NCBI RefSeq assembly: GCF_036670025.1
Contig: NZ_CP137640.1
Location: 24,001 to 88,000, forward strand
Length of the DNA: 64,000 nt
DNA from: Bacillus_BD oryzisoli
GTDB lineage: Bacteria > Bacillota > Bacilli > Bacillales > Cytobacillaceae
Reading direction: 5' to 3'
Positions 1 to 12,354 of the stretch are shown here, in pieces (within the stretch, counting starts at the first letter, position 1; every line of letters starts with the position of its first letter). The translations under genes and the position numbers were made by a program. A model generated the notes under the pieces. That model searched no databases and was not told the origin of the DNA. It worked only from the letters and a program-made list of their open reading frames with translations.

Positions 1-375
1 TGTATGAAAACGGTCGGAAATTGATTGTAAGGAATCCTGCGGTTGAACTGTATAATAATCGCTTTCTGTTTGGTCAGGAATGAGCAGCTGCTGTCCAATA
101 TAAATCATGTTAACCGGCAATTGATTCAAGCTTCTTAATTCCTCAACTGACGTTCCAAAATTTTCCGCAATGCTATACAGGCTGTCACCGGGCTGAACCC
201 AATATACATTTCTGTCAAAAAGTAAAGGAACGCTCAGTTGTTGGCCAATATAAATAACAGTGGATGGTAATTGGTTTTGATATATTATATTTTGTACAGA
301 GGTATTAAACCTTTCAGCAATTGAAGCTAAGGAATCTCCCTGCTGTACAACATACCTAGTTTGCCGAAAATACAT
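1..375 (-). CDS. LysM-repeat cell-wall/spore protein, N-terminal part only (possibly YaaH/SleL-like)
   Basis: Leftward reading frame that runs off the window edge. It encodes three successive LysM modules, each starting with a YxVQxGDSLxSIA-type motif and ending in an IGQQLxxP-type motif; the third is cut by the edge. LysM modules bind peptidoglycan or chitin-like glycans. The start at 375 has GAGGGAG about 11 nt upstream; an in-frame ATG at 402 has no ribosome binding site. In B. subtilis the leftward gene near this position is yaaH, a spore cortex lytic GH18 enzyme with two LysM modules, so a spore hydrolase is plausible, but the catalytic part lies outside the window. A LysM-only protein is also possible. 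Confidence 0.75.
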   Translation of the reverse strand, partial: MYFRQTRYVVQQGDSLASIAERFNTSVQNIIYQNQLPSTVIYIGQQLSVPLLFDRNVYWVQPGDSLYSIAENFGTSVEELRSLNQLPVNMIYIGQQLLIPDQTESDYYTVQPQDSLQSISDRFHT

Positions 376-476
376 TCGTATCTCATCTCCCTCAACAGAC
401 ATCTATATAAATATATGCAATGGTGAAAAATTTTTGCCTATAACTGTTCACCTATGTTCGAAATACTAATTCATGC

Positions 477-482
477 TATAAT
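477..482 (+). promoter_or_regulatory. extended -10 promoter candidate for tadA
   Basis: TATAAT preceded by TGC (an extended -10 TGN element), about 50 nt upstream of the tadA start. No good -35 is visible 17 nt further up, which fits an extended -10 promoter. Confidence 0.45.
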
Positions 483-534
483 TTCCCAGTCGGTAATAAA
501 TCAATCTTATCTTTTTTAGGAAGGATATTTATAT

Positions 535-1062
535 ATGTTTGAAAAACACTCAGATGAATATTTTATGCTGGAGGCAATTAAAGAGGCGAAGAATGCGGAA
601 ATACTTGAAGAGGTGCCAATTGGTGCAGTCATTGTCCTGCATGGGAAGATTATTGCCAGGGCGCACAATTTAAGGGAAACAAATCAAAGTGCTGTCTCAC
701 ATGCAGAGCTGCTGGCAATTGAACAGGCTTGTGAGGCTGTTGGCTCATGGCGGCTTGAGGATGCAGAGCTATTTGTGACGCTTGAGCCATGTGCGATGTG
801 TGCTGGTGCGATTATTCTTGCGCGGGTCAAGCGGGTCGTGTACGGTGCGGCGGACCCTAAGGGCGGCTGTGCGGGTACGTTTATGAATCTTTTGCAGGAT
901 GAGCGTTTTAATCATCAAAGTGAGGTCGTTGCCGGGGTCCTGGAGCAATCATGCGGGCAGCTGTTAACTGATTTTTTTCGCTCAGTCAGAGAGAGAAAAA
1001 AGGCAGCGAAACTGAAGAGGAAGCAGGAATTATCTGTTGAAACAGAATTTAGAAGTGATTAA
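535..1062 (+). CDS. tadA: tRNA-specific adenosine-34 deaminase TadA
   Basis: Zinc deaminase that converts adenosine 34 of tRNA-Arg(ACG) to inosine in the cytoplasm. The cytidine-deaminase fold signatures are present: HAE at residues 56-58 (zinc ligand and proton-shuttling Glu) and PCAMC at 85-89 (the two Cys ligands). At 175 aa it is slightly longer than many TadA proteins, owing to a Lys/Arg-rich C-terminal tail. The ribosome binding site AGGAAGG lies about 8 nt before the ATG. It sits directly upstream of the SRP RNA and dnaX, as in B. subtilis. Confidence 0.96.
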   Translation: MFEKHSDEYFMLEAIKEAKNAEILEEVPIGAVIVLHGKIIARAHNLRETNQSAVSHAELLAIEQACEAVGSWRLEDAELFVTLEPCAMCAGAIILARVKRVVYGAADPKGGCAGTFMNLLQDERFNHQSEVVAGVLEQSCGQLLTDFFRSVRERKKAAKLKRKQELSVETEFRSD

Positions 1063-1065
1063 ACA

Positions 1066-1094
1066 TTGCTTTTTAAGTTGATTATTAGTATACT
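1066..1094 (+). promoter_or_regulatory. sigma-A promoter for the SRP RNA gene
   Basis: TTGCTT at 1066-1071, a 17-nt spacer and TATACT at 1089-1094. The predicted transcript start near 1101 is about 40 nt upstream of the mature SRP RNA 5' end, so a 5' precursor would be trimmed. Confidence 0.65.
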
Positions 1095-1137
1095 TAATCA
1101 TGCGTCGATAAGGACGCCTAACAATTTGGTATCAATT

Positions 1138-1409
1138 TTGCCGTGCTAAGCGGGGAGGTAGCGGTGCCCTGTACTCGCAATCCGCTCTAGCGAGGCCGAA
1201 CTCCTTTCCTGAGGCTGATCTCCTGTAGGGTCTGCCTTGAGTAAGTGGTGTTGACGTCCGGGTCCTGCGCAATGGGAACCCATGAACCATGTCAGGTCCG
1301 GAAGGAAGCAGCATTAAGTGGATCATCCCATGTGCCGCAGGGTTGCCTGGGCCGAGCTAACTGCTCAAGTAACGCTTATGGGAATCAGTCGACGGAAGGT
1401 GCACGGCAG
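1138..1409 (+). ncRNA. scr: signal recognition particle RNA (large Bacillus-type scRNA)
   Basis: RNA component of the signal recognition particle, which binds Ffh and targets nascent membrane and secreted proteins. The apical domain is recognisable: GTCAGGTCCGGAAGGAAGCA at about 1291-1310, containing the GGAA tetraloop and the Ffh-binding internal loops, plus flanking Alu-like sequences (GCCGTGCTAAGCGGGGAGGT near the 5' end, CCTGGGCCGAGCTAACTGC near the 3' end). Its length of about 270 nt matches the long Bacillus form with an Alu domain rather than the short 4.5S form. Ends are estimated from the B. subtilis RNA and may be off by several nt. Confidence 0.95.
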
Positions 1410-1427
1410 TTTAACTTATACTAATAA

Positions 1428-1456
1428 AGCCCATCCTTAATTGGATGGGTTTTTTA
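1428..1456 (+). terminator. intrinsic terminator after SRP RNA
   Basis: Stem CCCATCC/GGATGGG (1430-1436 and 1443-1449) with a 6-nt loop, followed by a run of T. Confidence 0.85.
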
Positions 1457-1510
1457 CTATACAAAAAAGATGGCTGTGGAAAACAAGGGAAGGTTTTCTT
1501 CTTAATTTTT

Positions 1511-1540
1511 TTGTATAATAGAAAATATATACGTTATAAT
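1511..1540 (+). promoter_or_regulatory. promoter candidate for dnaX-yaaK-recR
   Basis: TTGTAT at 1511-1516, an 18-nt spacer and TATAAT at 1535-1540, about 34 nt before the dnaX start. Confidence 0.5.
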
Positions 1541-1573
1541 GATTTAGGACAAGAATGAGAAGGGGGCGTTTAA

Positions 1574-3283
1574 GTGAGTTATCAAGCATTATATCGTGTA
1601 TGGCGTCCACAAAGTTTCATTGATGTGGTTGGACAAGAACACGTAACGAAAACATTGCAGAACGCCCTGCTTCAAGATAAGATATCACACGCTTATTTAT
1701 TCTCAGGGCCTCGTGGTACGGGGAAAACGAGTGCAGCTAAAATATTAGCGAAGGCGGTCAATTGTGAAAAGGCCCCGATTGCGGAGCCTTGTAATGAGTG
1801 TCCGGCATGCCTGGGTATAACAGATGGGTCCATCCCTGATGTCATTGAAATAGACGCGGCCTCAAATAATGGAGTCGAAGAGATTCGTGACATACGTGAT
1901 AAGGTAAAATATGCGCCAACATCAGTGAAGTATAAGGTCTATATCGTCGATGAGGTTCATATGCTGTCCATTGGGGCCTTCAATGCCCTGTTAAAGACAT
2001 TAGAAGAGCCGCCGAAGCATGTTATTTTTATTTTAGCCACAACAGAGCCGCATAAAATTCCTCTCACAATCATCTCAAGATGTCAGCGTTTTGATTTTAA
2101 ACGAATTACTGCTCAGGCGATTGTAGGCAGGATGTCCTTGATTGCCCGTGAAACAGGGGTAAATTATGAGGAGAATGCTCTTCATGTCATCGCAAGAGCG
2201 GCAGAAGGCGGTATGCGTGATGCATTAAGTCTCTTGGATCAGGCTATTTCTTTTGGAAAAGAAAAAGTGACAGTTGATGATGCATTAACGGTTACAGGGG
2301 CAGTCTCACAGGTCTTTTTACTGAATCTGGCCAAGGCTATAAAGGACCATGATGTGGTCAGCGGCTTAGAATCATTAGAAGAGCTGCTTTTCCAGGGGAA
2401 GGACCCAACAAGGTTTATTGAGGATCTCATTTTATTTTACCGCGATATGCTGTTATACAAAGCAGCGCCCGATTTAGAGGAATCGCTGGAGCGTGTGATG
2501 CTTGACGAGGAGTTTAAGACGCTTGCAGAGGACATTAATCCGGAAGAGATTTATCAGCTCATTAATATGTTAAGCAAGACGCAGCAGGAAATGCGCTTTA
2601 CGAACCATCCGAAGATTTTCCTCGAGGTAGCGGTTGTCAAGTTGTGTCAGCTTGAGGCAGCAGTCACCAGCACATCAGGCTCACCGGCTGTTGAACAGCT
2701 GATGCAAAGAATCAATCAGCTGGAGCATGAGATAAGTGAGTTAAAGCAGCATGGTATTAAGGTGATGGAAGAGGAACATCAGCCTGATGTTCAGAGGCGG
2801 CCGCAAAGAACGGCAAGAAGAGGATTCCAGGCGCCGACGGGAAAAATTAATGAAATTCTAAAGTCTGCCACTAAACAGGATCTTCAGGCTGTCAAAGGCC
2901 GTTGGGCTGAGCTCATTGAAGCATTGACAGCGAACCAAATGCGTTCACAGGCGGCATTATTAAAAGAAGCCGAGCCGGCAGCAGCATCGAGCCAGGCGTT
3001 AGTCATTAAATTTAAGTATGAAATTCACTGTCAAATGGCAATGGATAATGATAAATTTGTAGAAGCGATCACTTCTATATTGCAAAGACTAACCGGTAAA
3101 AGAATGACCGTAACAGGTATACCGGAAGAACAGTGGGTATCGATCCGCGAGTCATTTGTGAAAAATCAGCGCCATGATGACAGTGGCACAGAAGCATCTG
3201 AGTTTGGTGCTCCTGAAGAAGAGCCGATTATTGCGGAGGCAAAAAAACTGTTTGGAGCTGACTTGATTGAAATTAAGGAATAA
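1574..3283 (+). CDS. dnaX: DNA polymerase III subunit gamma/tau
   Basis: Clamp-loader ATPase that loads the beta clamp and, through its C-terminal part, links polymerase and helicase at the fork. Visible parts: Walker A GPRGTGKT (45-52), a Cys-rich zinc module around CNECPAC (about 73-79), Walker B/DEVH (about 125), SRC sensor motif (ISRCQRF), then a divergent C-terminal tau region. The start is GTG with AGAAGGGGG about 7 nt upstream. At 569 aa it has the usual Bacillus length. First gene of a dnaX-yaaK-recR cluster, reading in the direction of replication. Confidence 0.97.
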   Translation: MSYQALYRVWRPQSFIDVVGQEHVTKTLQNALLQDKISHAYLFSGPRGTGKTSAAKILAKAVNCEKAPIAEPCNECPACLGITDGSIPDVIEIDAASNNGVEEIRDIRDKVKYAPTSVKYKVYIVDEVHMLSIGAFNALLKTLEEPPKHVIFILATTEPHKIPLTIISRCQRFDFKRITAQAIVGRMSLIARETGVNYEENALHVIARAAEGGMRDALSLLDQAISFGKEKVTVDDALTVTGAVSQVFLLNLAKAIKDHDVVSGLESLEELLFQGKDPTRFIEDLILFYRDMLLYKAAPDLEESLERVMLDEEFKTLAEDINPEEIYQLINMLSKTQQEMRFTNHPKIFLEVAVVKLCQLEAAVTSTSGSPAVEQLMQRINQLEHEISELKQHGIKVMEEEHQPDVQRRPQRTARRGFQAPTGKINEILKSATKQDLQAVKGRWAELIEALTANQMRSQAALLKEAEPAAASSQALVIKFKYEIHCQMAMDNDKFVEAITSILQRLTGKRMTVTGIPEEQWVSIRESFVKNQRHDDSGTEASEFGAPEEEPIIAEAKKLFGADLIEIKE

Positions 3284-3335
3284 TCAGGGCAGATTTAGAT
3301 TAATAAATATCAATAATTAAGTGGAGGTAATGAAT

Positions 3336-3665
3336 ATGATGCGTGGCGGGGGAATGGGCAATATGCAAAAAATGATGAAGCAAATGCAGAAAATGCAAAA
3401 GGAAATGGCAAAGGCCCAGGAAGAATTAGGAGAACAAAGAATTGAAGGAACAGCCGGCGGCGGCATGGTGACAGTCATCATGACAGGCCATAAAGAGGTT
3501 GTTGATGTAAACATTAAAGAAGAAGTTGTCGATCCAGAAGATGTTGAAATGCTTCAGGATTTAGTACTTGCAGCAACAAACGATGCTTTGAAAAAGGTTG
3601 ATGAATTGACTAATCAAAAAATGGGGAAATTCACTCAAGGAATGAATCTTCCTGGAATGTTCTAG
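3336..3665 (+). CDS. yaaK: YbaB/EbfC family nucleoid-associated protein
   Basis: Small DNA-binding protein that forms dimers with a tweezer-like shape. The N-terminus is a Met/Gln/Lys-rich amphipathic helix (MQKMMKQMQKMQKEMAKAQ-type), followed by the conserved VVDPEDVEMLQDLVLAA block. The frame opens at 3321, but that GTG lies inside the ribosome binding site GTGGAGG; the ATG at 3336 (spacing 8) fits, and the adjacent ATG at 3339 would match the B. subtilis start MRGG. The position between dnaX and recR is conserved across bacteria and suggests a link to recombinational repair; its exact role is not settled. Confidence 0.93.
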   Translation: MMRGGGMGNMQKMMKQMQKMQKEMAKAQEELGEQRIEGTAGGGMVTVIMTGHKEVVDVNIKEEVVDPEDVEMLQDLVLAATNDALKKVDELTNQKMGKFTQGMNLPGMF

Positions 3666-3678
3666 GAGGTAAGGCAGG

Positions 3679-4275
3679 ATGCATTATCCGGAACCAATAT
3701 CGAAATTAATTGACAGTTTTATGAAATTGCCAGGTATCGGCCCTAAAACGGCTGCTCGTCTGGCTTTTTTTGTCCTAACGATGAAGGAAGACACTGTCTT
3801 AGACTTTGCAAAGGCACTAGTCAATGCAAAAAGAAACTTAACCTATTGCTCTGTGTGCGGACATATTACCGATCAGGATCCTTGTTATATTTGTGAAGAT
3901 CAAAGAAGGGACCGCACGATTATCTGCGTTGTTCAGGATCCTAAGGATGTTATTGCAATGGAAAAAATGAAGGAATACAATGGATTGTACCATGTCTTGC
4001 ATGGGTCTATTTCTCCTATGGATGGGATTGGACCCGAGGATATTAATATTCCAACATTATTGAAGAGGCTGCAGGATGAAACAGTAAACGAAGTAATTTT
4101 GGCAACAAATCCCAACATTGAGGGTGAAGCTACAGCTATGTATATATCTCGCCTGTTAAAGCCGTCTGGTATTAAAACAACCCGAATTGCCCATGGTTTA
4201 CCTGTAGGTGGAGACTTAGAATATGCAGATGAAGTCACGTTATCGAAGGCAATGGAGGGCAGACGAGAAGTTTAA
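3679..4275 (+). CDS. recR: recombination mediator protein RecR
   Basis: Works with RecF and RecO to load RecA on SSB-coated single-stranded DNA. It shows the N-terminal helix-hairpin-helix (KLPGIGPKTAARLAFF), a C4 zinc finger (CSVCGH...PCYIC, about 57-72) and a Toprim domain (ICVVQDPKDVIAME and later glycine-rich strands). 198 aa is the family size. AGGAGG lies just upstream, and the gene starts 13 nt after the yaaK stop, so co-translation in one operon is likely. Confidence 0.97.
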   Translation: MHYPEPISKLIDSFMKLPGIGPKTAARLAFFVLTMKEDTVLDFAKALVNAKRNLTYCSVCGHITDQDPCYICEDQRRDRTIICVVQDPKDVIAMEKMKEYNGLYHVLHGSISPMDGIGPEDINIPTLLKRLQDETVNEVILATNPNIEGEATAMYISRLLKPSGIKTTRIAHGLPVGGDLEYADEVTLSKAMEGRREV

Positions 4276-4290
4276 TGGAGGAGAAAACAG

Positions 4291-4509
4291 ATGTTTTTTC
4301 GGAGAAAAGGCTGGCTGCGTGCAGAGTTTGATGAACAGTTACTGCAGCAACTAAAACGGTTGAAGAAGGACTGGGATCATCAAAGTACATTAACGAAAAA
4401 AAGCTTTGACCCTTTTAGAGAAATGGAATTGCAAACAAAAATAGCCAGGGCAAAATATCTTTTATTATTACGTGAGGCAAAGAAGAGAAATATATCGCTT
4501 CTAAAATAA
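4291..4509 (+). CDS. yaaL: YaaL family protein (DUF2508)
   Basis: 72-aa basic, mostly helical protein with no catalytic motif that I recognise. It matches B. subtilis YaaL by position between recR and bofA, by length and by the pattern RAKYLLLLREAKKRN near the C-terminus. GGAGG lies upstream of the ATG, 15 nt after recR, so it is probably in the same transcript. Function unknown. Confidence 0.85.
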   Translation: MFFRRKGWLRAEFDEQLLQQLKRLKKDWDHQSTLTKKSFDPFREMELQTKIARAKYLLLLREAKKRNISLLK

Positions 4510-4548
4510 TATCCAAGCATTTTCTAAGTTATTCTTCATTCTCCTTGG

Positions 4549-4577
4549 TCTATTTTGTACAGGCTGTTCATAAGAAT
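4549..4577 (+). promoter_or_regulatory. sigma-E promoter candidate for bofA (weak)
   Basis: TCTATTT at 4549-4555, a 13-nt spacer and CATAAGAAT at 4569-4577 resemble the sigma-E pattern (KMATATT then CATACAAT). bofA is a mother-cell gene in B. subtilis, which supports the call; the match itself is imperfect. Confidence 0.35.
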
Positions 4578-4608
4578 AGTAGTACAAAAATAGAAAGGGA
4601 GAATGCTG

Positions 4609-4872
4609 TTGGAGCCAATTGTGATCATAGCTGTTTTAGGGATAATTGTATTACTGCTCTTTTTCCTTGGATCCCCTTTAAAGCCTATACGTTTTATCAG
4701 CCAAGGAGCAGTGAAACTGGTCATTGGAGCCCTTTTTTTATTTTTTCTTAATATGCTTGGTAATCAATTTGGAATCCATGTTCCAATCAATTTAATAACA
4801 TCCGCAGTATCTGGGTTTCTGGGTATTCCCGGAATGTTCGCACTTGTAGCAATCGAAATGTGGATTATATAA
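4609..4872 (+). CDS. bofA: BofA, inhibitor of pro-sigma-K processing
   Basis: Integral membrane protein of the mother-cell/forespore membrane that holds the SpoIVFB protease inactive until the forespore signals. Two hydrophobic segments are visible: an N-terminal helix (EPIVIIAVLGIIVLLLFFLG) and a second around VIGALFLFFLNMLG, followed by the conserved HVPINLITSAVSGFLGIPGM stretch. The frame also has an ATG at 4603, but the AAAGGGAG ribosome binding site gives normal spacing only to the TTG at 4609, and the B. subtilis protein starts MEPI at this residue. Last gene before the rRNA operon. Confidence 0.9.
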   Translation: MEPIVIIAVLGIIVLLLFFLGSPLKPIRFISQGAVKLVIGALFLFFLNMLGNQFGIHVPINLITSAVSGFLGIPGMFALVAIEMWII

Positions 4873-4918
4873 ACAGAAAGGCCGCTCCGCTTCAAGTTGG
4901 CTTTTCTGTTTTTTTTTT
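4872..4918 (+). terminator. terminator after bofA
   Basis: CAGAAAGGCC (4874-4883) pairs imperfectly with GGCTTTTCTG (4899-4908), followed by a long T run. It insulates the rRNA operon from the upstream genes. Confidence 0.75.
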
Positions 4919-4935
4919 AAAACCGTTAAAAACAG

Positions 4936-4964
4936 TTGACTCTCTCATGAGTTATAGATATACT
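4936..4964 (+). promoter_or_regulatory. rRNA operon 1 promoter P1
   Basis: TTGACT (4936-4941), 17-nt spacer, TATACT (4959-4964). GTCG follows 6 nt after the -10, so initiation with GTP is likely, as known for Bacillus rrn promoters under stringent control. Confidence 0.85.
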
Positions 4965-5028
4965 ATTCAAGTCGTCATTAAAAGAACTGCTTGTTAAATA
5001 CTTTATTTTTAAATTTATAAAAAAGTGT

Positions 5029-5057
5029 TTGACACAGAGGTTTGAAAATGATATATT
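5029..5057 (+). promoter_or_regulatory. rRNA operon 1 promoter P2
   Basis: TTGACA (5029-5034), 17-nt spacer, TATATT (5052-5057), with GTCG 6 nt after the -10 (5064-5067), the likely +1 region. Confidence 0.9.
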
Positions 5058-5094
5058 ATATAGGTCGCTTACGAGCGGTGATAATTGTTCCTTG

Positions 5095-5111
5095 AAAACT
5101 GAACAACAAAA
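5095..5111 (+). other. 5' strand of the 16S precursor processing stem
   Basis: The 17 nt here are the exact reverse complement of 6771-6787 downstream of the 16S gene. Such stems are cut by RNase III in Bacillus to release pre-16S rRNA. Confidence 0.85.
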
Positions 5112-5166
5112 AAGTCAACGTTAATTCAAGTCTTAATAAAAGACATTTATGAGCAAGTCAAACAAT

Positions 5167-6727
<1,561 letters not shown>

Positions 6728-6770
6728 AACGGAAAACCTTCGGTTTATCTGAAGGTTCAACAGTTGACGG

Positions 6771-6787
6771 TTTTGTTGTTCAGTTTT
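6771..6787 (+). other. 3' strand of the 16S precursor processing stem
   Basis: Exact complement of 5095-5111 (17 bp), enclosing the whole 16S gene. It lies 50 nt beyond the mature 3' end. Confidence 0.85.
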
Positions 6788-6826
6788 GAAGGAGCAATCC
6801 TTTTATATAGAATAATTCCTTTATGT

Positions 6827-6903
<77 letters not shown>

Positions 6904-6915
6904 TTTTCTCATAAC

Positions 6916-6991
6916 GGGGCCTTAGCTCAGCTGGGAGAGCGCCTGCTTTGCACGCAGGAGGTCAGCGGTTCGATCCCGCTAGGCTCCACCA
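6916..6991 (+). tRNA. tRNA-Ala (anticodon TGC)
   Basis: 76 nt including encoded CCA. The acceptor GGGGCCT pairs with AGGCTCC with a G-T wobble and carries the G-U identity pair; the anticodon loop TTTGCAC carries TGC. Second tRNA of the spacer, 12 nt after tRNA-Ile. Confidence 0.98.
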
Positions 6992-7045
6992 TACAAACCA
7001 TTTTTGATTGTTTTATTCAATCGATTGTGGTATTTTTGTTCCTTG

Positions 7046-7059
7046 AAAACTAGATAATG
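7046..7059 (+). other. 5' strand of the 23S precursor processing stem
   Basis: The 14 nt here are the exact reverse complement of 10074-10087, beyond the 23S 3' end. The pairing continues with a bulge into GAAGAAAAA / TTTTTTCTTC. Probable Mini-III/RNase III substrate. Confidence 0.8.
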
Positions 7060-7115
7060 AAATGAAGAAAAAGCATATACCGAGTAATCAACACATTAGA
7101 TTTATCCTTTTTAAT

Positions 7116-10045
<2,930 letters not shown>

Positions 10046-10114
10046 TAATATTGATTACTTATTTTTTCTTCAGCATTATCTAGTTTTGAGGGAACAATTC
10101 CTCAAACCAAATAG

Positions 10115-10230
<116 letters not shown>

Positions 10231-10262
10231 AAGGGAGTATCCAATCGGGTACTCTTTTTTTG
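10231..10262 (+). terminator. rRNA operon 1 terminator
   Basis: GAGTATCC (10235-10242) pairs with GGGTACTC (10247-10254), then seven T. Confidence 0.85.
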
Positions 10263-10364
10263 TCTTTGTGTAATTACACATAATAAACGCTGAATAATGT
10301 TTTAGATTATGTAAAGTGATTAGAAGTATATATTAAAAGCACAAAGCTTCTTCATCCTATATAA

Positions 10365-10396
10365 AAAAGAGCATCTAAATCAGGTGCCCTTTTTTG
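10365..10396. terminator. terminator candidate downstream of gin
   Basis: GAGCATC and GGTGCCC form a weak stem with A and T runs on both sides, directly after the gin stop codon read leftward. Could act in both directions. Confidence 0.5.
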
Positions 10397-10597
10397 TTAG
10401 GAAAAAATCTCTGGTGTAGTAATTTTTTTTAGTTTTTTTAAGTAATATTTATACTTTGGGTCGTTCGTATCAGTGGTAATAATATCCTTTTCGCAATCCA
10501 TACAAATAAATGATGTGTATAAATGGATGCCCTTTCTCTTTTGTTCCTCACAAATCACACATTTTTCTCCCATTTGCTCTCTTGCTAATGAATCCAA
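10397..10597 (-). CDS. gin: anti-sigma-G factor Gin (CsfB)
   Basis: Small zinc protein that inhibits sigma-G in the early forespore and sigma-E-type factors. Two CxxC pairs are visible (CVIC and CMDC), as is the family stretch KGIHLYTSFICMDCE. The frame extends to an ATG at 10612, but GGAGGTGA overlaps that region and gives correct spacing only to a TTG at 10597, giving 66 aa, close to the 64-aa B. subtilis protein. In B. subtilis xpaC and yaaN follow csfB; here they are missing. Leftward, opposite to its neighbours. Confidence 0.9.
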   Translation of the reverse strand: MDSLAREQMGEKCVICEEQKRKGIHLYTSFICMDCEKDIITTDTNDPKYKYYLKKLKKITTPEIFS

Positions 10598-10903
10598 TAC
10601 ACTCACCTCCATATCAGTATCCTGCCCAGATTATCTTAGTTGTATACAAAATTAGGAAAATTCTTTCACGTAGATTAACTGATTAATATTGTATGTAAAC
10701 TGTATCAATTGTTTGTATGTCTTATTGAATCTTTTCAAACCAAACTTGATAAAATGCTCAAACACTGAGAATTAACCTGATTGAACTTCCACTTTAGAAG
10801 CTCTGTATGGTTTGGTACAATAAATAGGAAATGCAGGATTTAAGTCTATAAAATGCATAATATACTAAGTATTAAATATTTATAGTTGAGAGTATGGTGA
10901 AAA
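10598..10903. other. intergenic region between gin and the decarboxylase gene, no gene seen
   Basis: About 300 nt of A/T-rich sequence between divergent genes. It should hold both promoters, but I see no near-consensus sigma-A or forespore promoter that I would assign with confidence, and no RNA gene. In B. subtilis xpaC and yaaN lie in the corresponding interval; no remnant of either is recognisable. Confidence 0.6.
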
Positions 10904-12337
10904 ATGGACCAATCAAAAACTCCTTTATATGATCAACTCATTCTACATAATGAAAACCATCCTATTTCCCTTCATGTTCCGGGACATAAATATGGTGCCG
11001 TTTTTTCTGAGTCTAAAAAGTCCTATTTTCGTGAACTACTAAAATTAGATGCTACTGAACTAGCAGGACTTGATGATCTCCATTCTCCAGAAGGAGTCAT
11101 TTTGGAGGCAGAGAATCTGCTTTCCCATTTATATCGTGTAGAAAAAAGTTATTTTTTAGTGAATGGTTCAACAGTTGGAAATTTGGCCATGATTATGGCA
11201 GCGTTAAAAGAAAATGATACGGTCCTTGTCCAACGGAATTGTCATAAATCGATTTTGAATGGGATTGAATTATCCGGTGCAAGAGCAGTATTTCTCGGCC
11301 CTGATTTTCATCAGGGCTGGGGTGTTTCAGGTGGAGTATCAGTAGAAATCATGAAAAAGGGATTGGAGTCCTATCCTGATACCAAAGCCGTCATCCTAAC
11401 CTATCCAAACTATTATGGTATGGTAAATGAATTGGGGGAAATTATCAGGCTTGCCCATAAAAGGGATATTCCCGTGCTGGTAGATGAAGCACACGGAGCC
11501 CATTTTATCAGCGGCGGCAGCTTTCCAAAGTCAGCGGTACAGCTGGGAGCTGATATTGTCGTGCAATCCGCCCATAAAACACTCCCTGCCATGACAATGG
11601 GGTCTTTCCTTCATGTTAATAGCAAAAGGATTGCAATCGATTTACTTGAAAAATATCTTCATATCCTCCAGTCAAGCAGCCCATCCTATCCCATTATGGC
11701 TTCTCTCGATCTTGCTAGGAGCTACTTAGGAACCTATTCAACTGAAGACCATTGTTATCTCATCGAGCAGGTCCGTACATTTAAAGAGAGCCTAAAGCAA
11801 CTAGACGGGATCAAGGTTTTGGAATATGATGGCGAGGGTGACCTATTAAAAGTTACACTGCAAACGGCTAGTCAATTCAACGGTTTTGAATTACAGACGT
11901 CTTTCGAGCAGGAAGGAATTTATACGGAGCTGGCCGATCCATACAATGTATTGCTTGTATTACCACTATTAAAAGATGGCAATTATTTTCCCTTTCAACC
12001 AATCGTGGACGGTATAAAGCGTTCATTGAAGGATGTACGAGATACCAATAGAGAGGAAAACGTGGTAGACTATACTCCGGTTATCTCCACACCTGTAATA
12101 TCGAATAAGGAAATGGAGCATTTTGAGGTTAGAAGGGTATCTATCGATGATGCGGTCGGAGAAATTTGCGCAGAAAAAATTATTCCGTATCCTCCAGGAA
12201 TTCCGTTAATATTTCCTGGTGAGATCATTACCAAAAGAATGGTTGACCAAATAGAAACATTAGTTGGCTTGGGGGCGAGATTCCAGGGCACAAAACATAT
12301 ATACGATCGTTACATTACAATTTTTACAAAGAAGTAG
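10904..12337 (+). CDS. yaaO: Orn/Lys/Arg decarboxylase-family PLP enzyme (YaaO)
   Basis: Fold-type I PLP enzyme of the bacterial basic-amino-acid decarboxylase family. The N-terminal LHVPGHKYG motif, DEAHGAHF (PLP-phosphate/ring contact) and SAHKTLPAMTMGSF (the Lys forming the Schiff base, about residue 225) are all visible. 477 aa is the length of the short Bacillus members without the wing domain. The substrate (arginine, lysine or ornithine) cannot be read from the sequence; in B. subtilis the paralogue SpeA makes agmatine. It ends 17 nt before tmk and is probably co-transcribed with it. Confidence 0.88.
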   Translation: MDQSKTPLYDQLILHNENHPISLHVPGHKYGAVFSESKKSYFRELLKLDATELAGLDDLHSPEGVILEAENLLSHLYRVEKSYFLVNGSTVGNLAMIMAALKENDTVLVQRNCHKSILNGIELSGARAVFLGPDFHQGWGVSGGVSVEIMKKGLESYPDTKAVILTYPNYYGMVNELGEIIRLAHKRDIPVLVDEAHGAHFISGGSFPKSAVQLGADIVVQSAHKTLPAMTMGSFLHVNSKRIAIDLLEKYLHILQSSSPSYPIMASLDLARSYLGTYSTEDHCYLIEQVRTFKESLKQLDGIKVLEYDGEGDLLKVTLQTASQFNGFELQTSFEQEGIYTELADPYNVLLVLPLLKDGNYFPFQPIVDGIKRSLKDVRDTNREENVVDYTPVISTPVISNKEMEHFEVRRVSIDDAVGEICAEKIIPYPPGIPLIFPGEIITKRMVDQIETLVGLGARFQGTKHIYDRYITIFTKK

Positions 12338-12354
12338 TCAAAGGTTGGAGGATT

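Noticed and set aside
1132..1326. Leftward 64-aa open frame
   Set aside because: Antisense to the SRP RNA; composition follows the RNA structure.
3230..3260. Run of seven A in dnaX as a programmed frameshift site
   Set aside because: It lies about ten codons from the end of the gene, with no downstream stimulatory structure; a frameshift there would not produce a gamma-type product.
4545..4751. Rightward 68-aa open frame overlapping bofA
   Set aside because: Out-of-frame shadow of bofA; no ribosome binding site.
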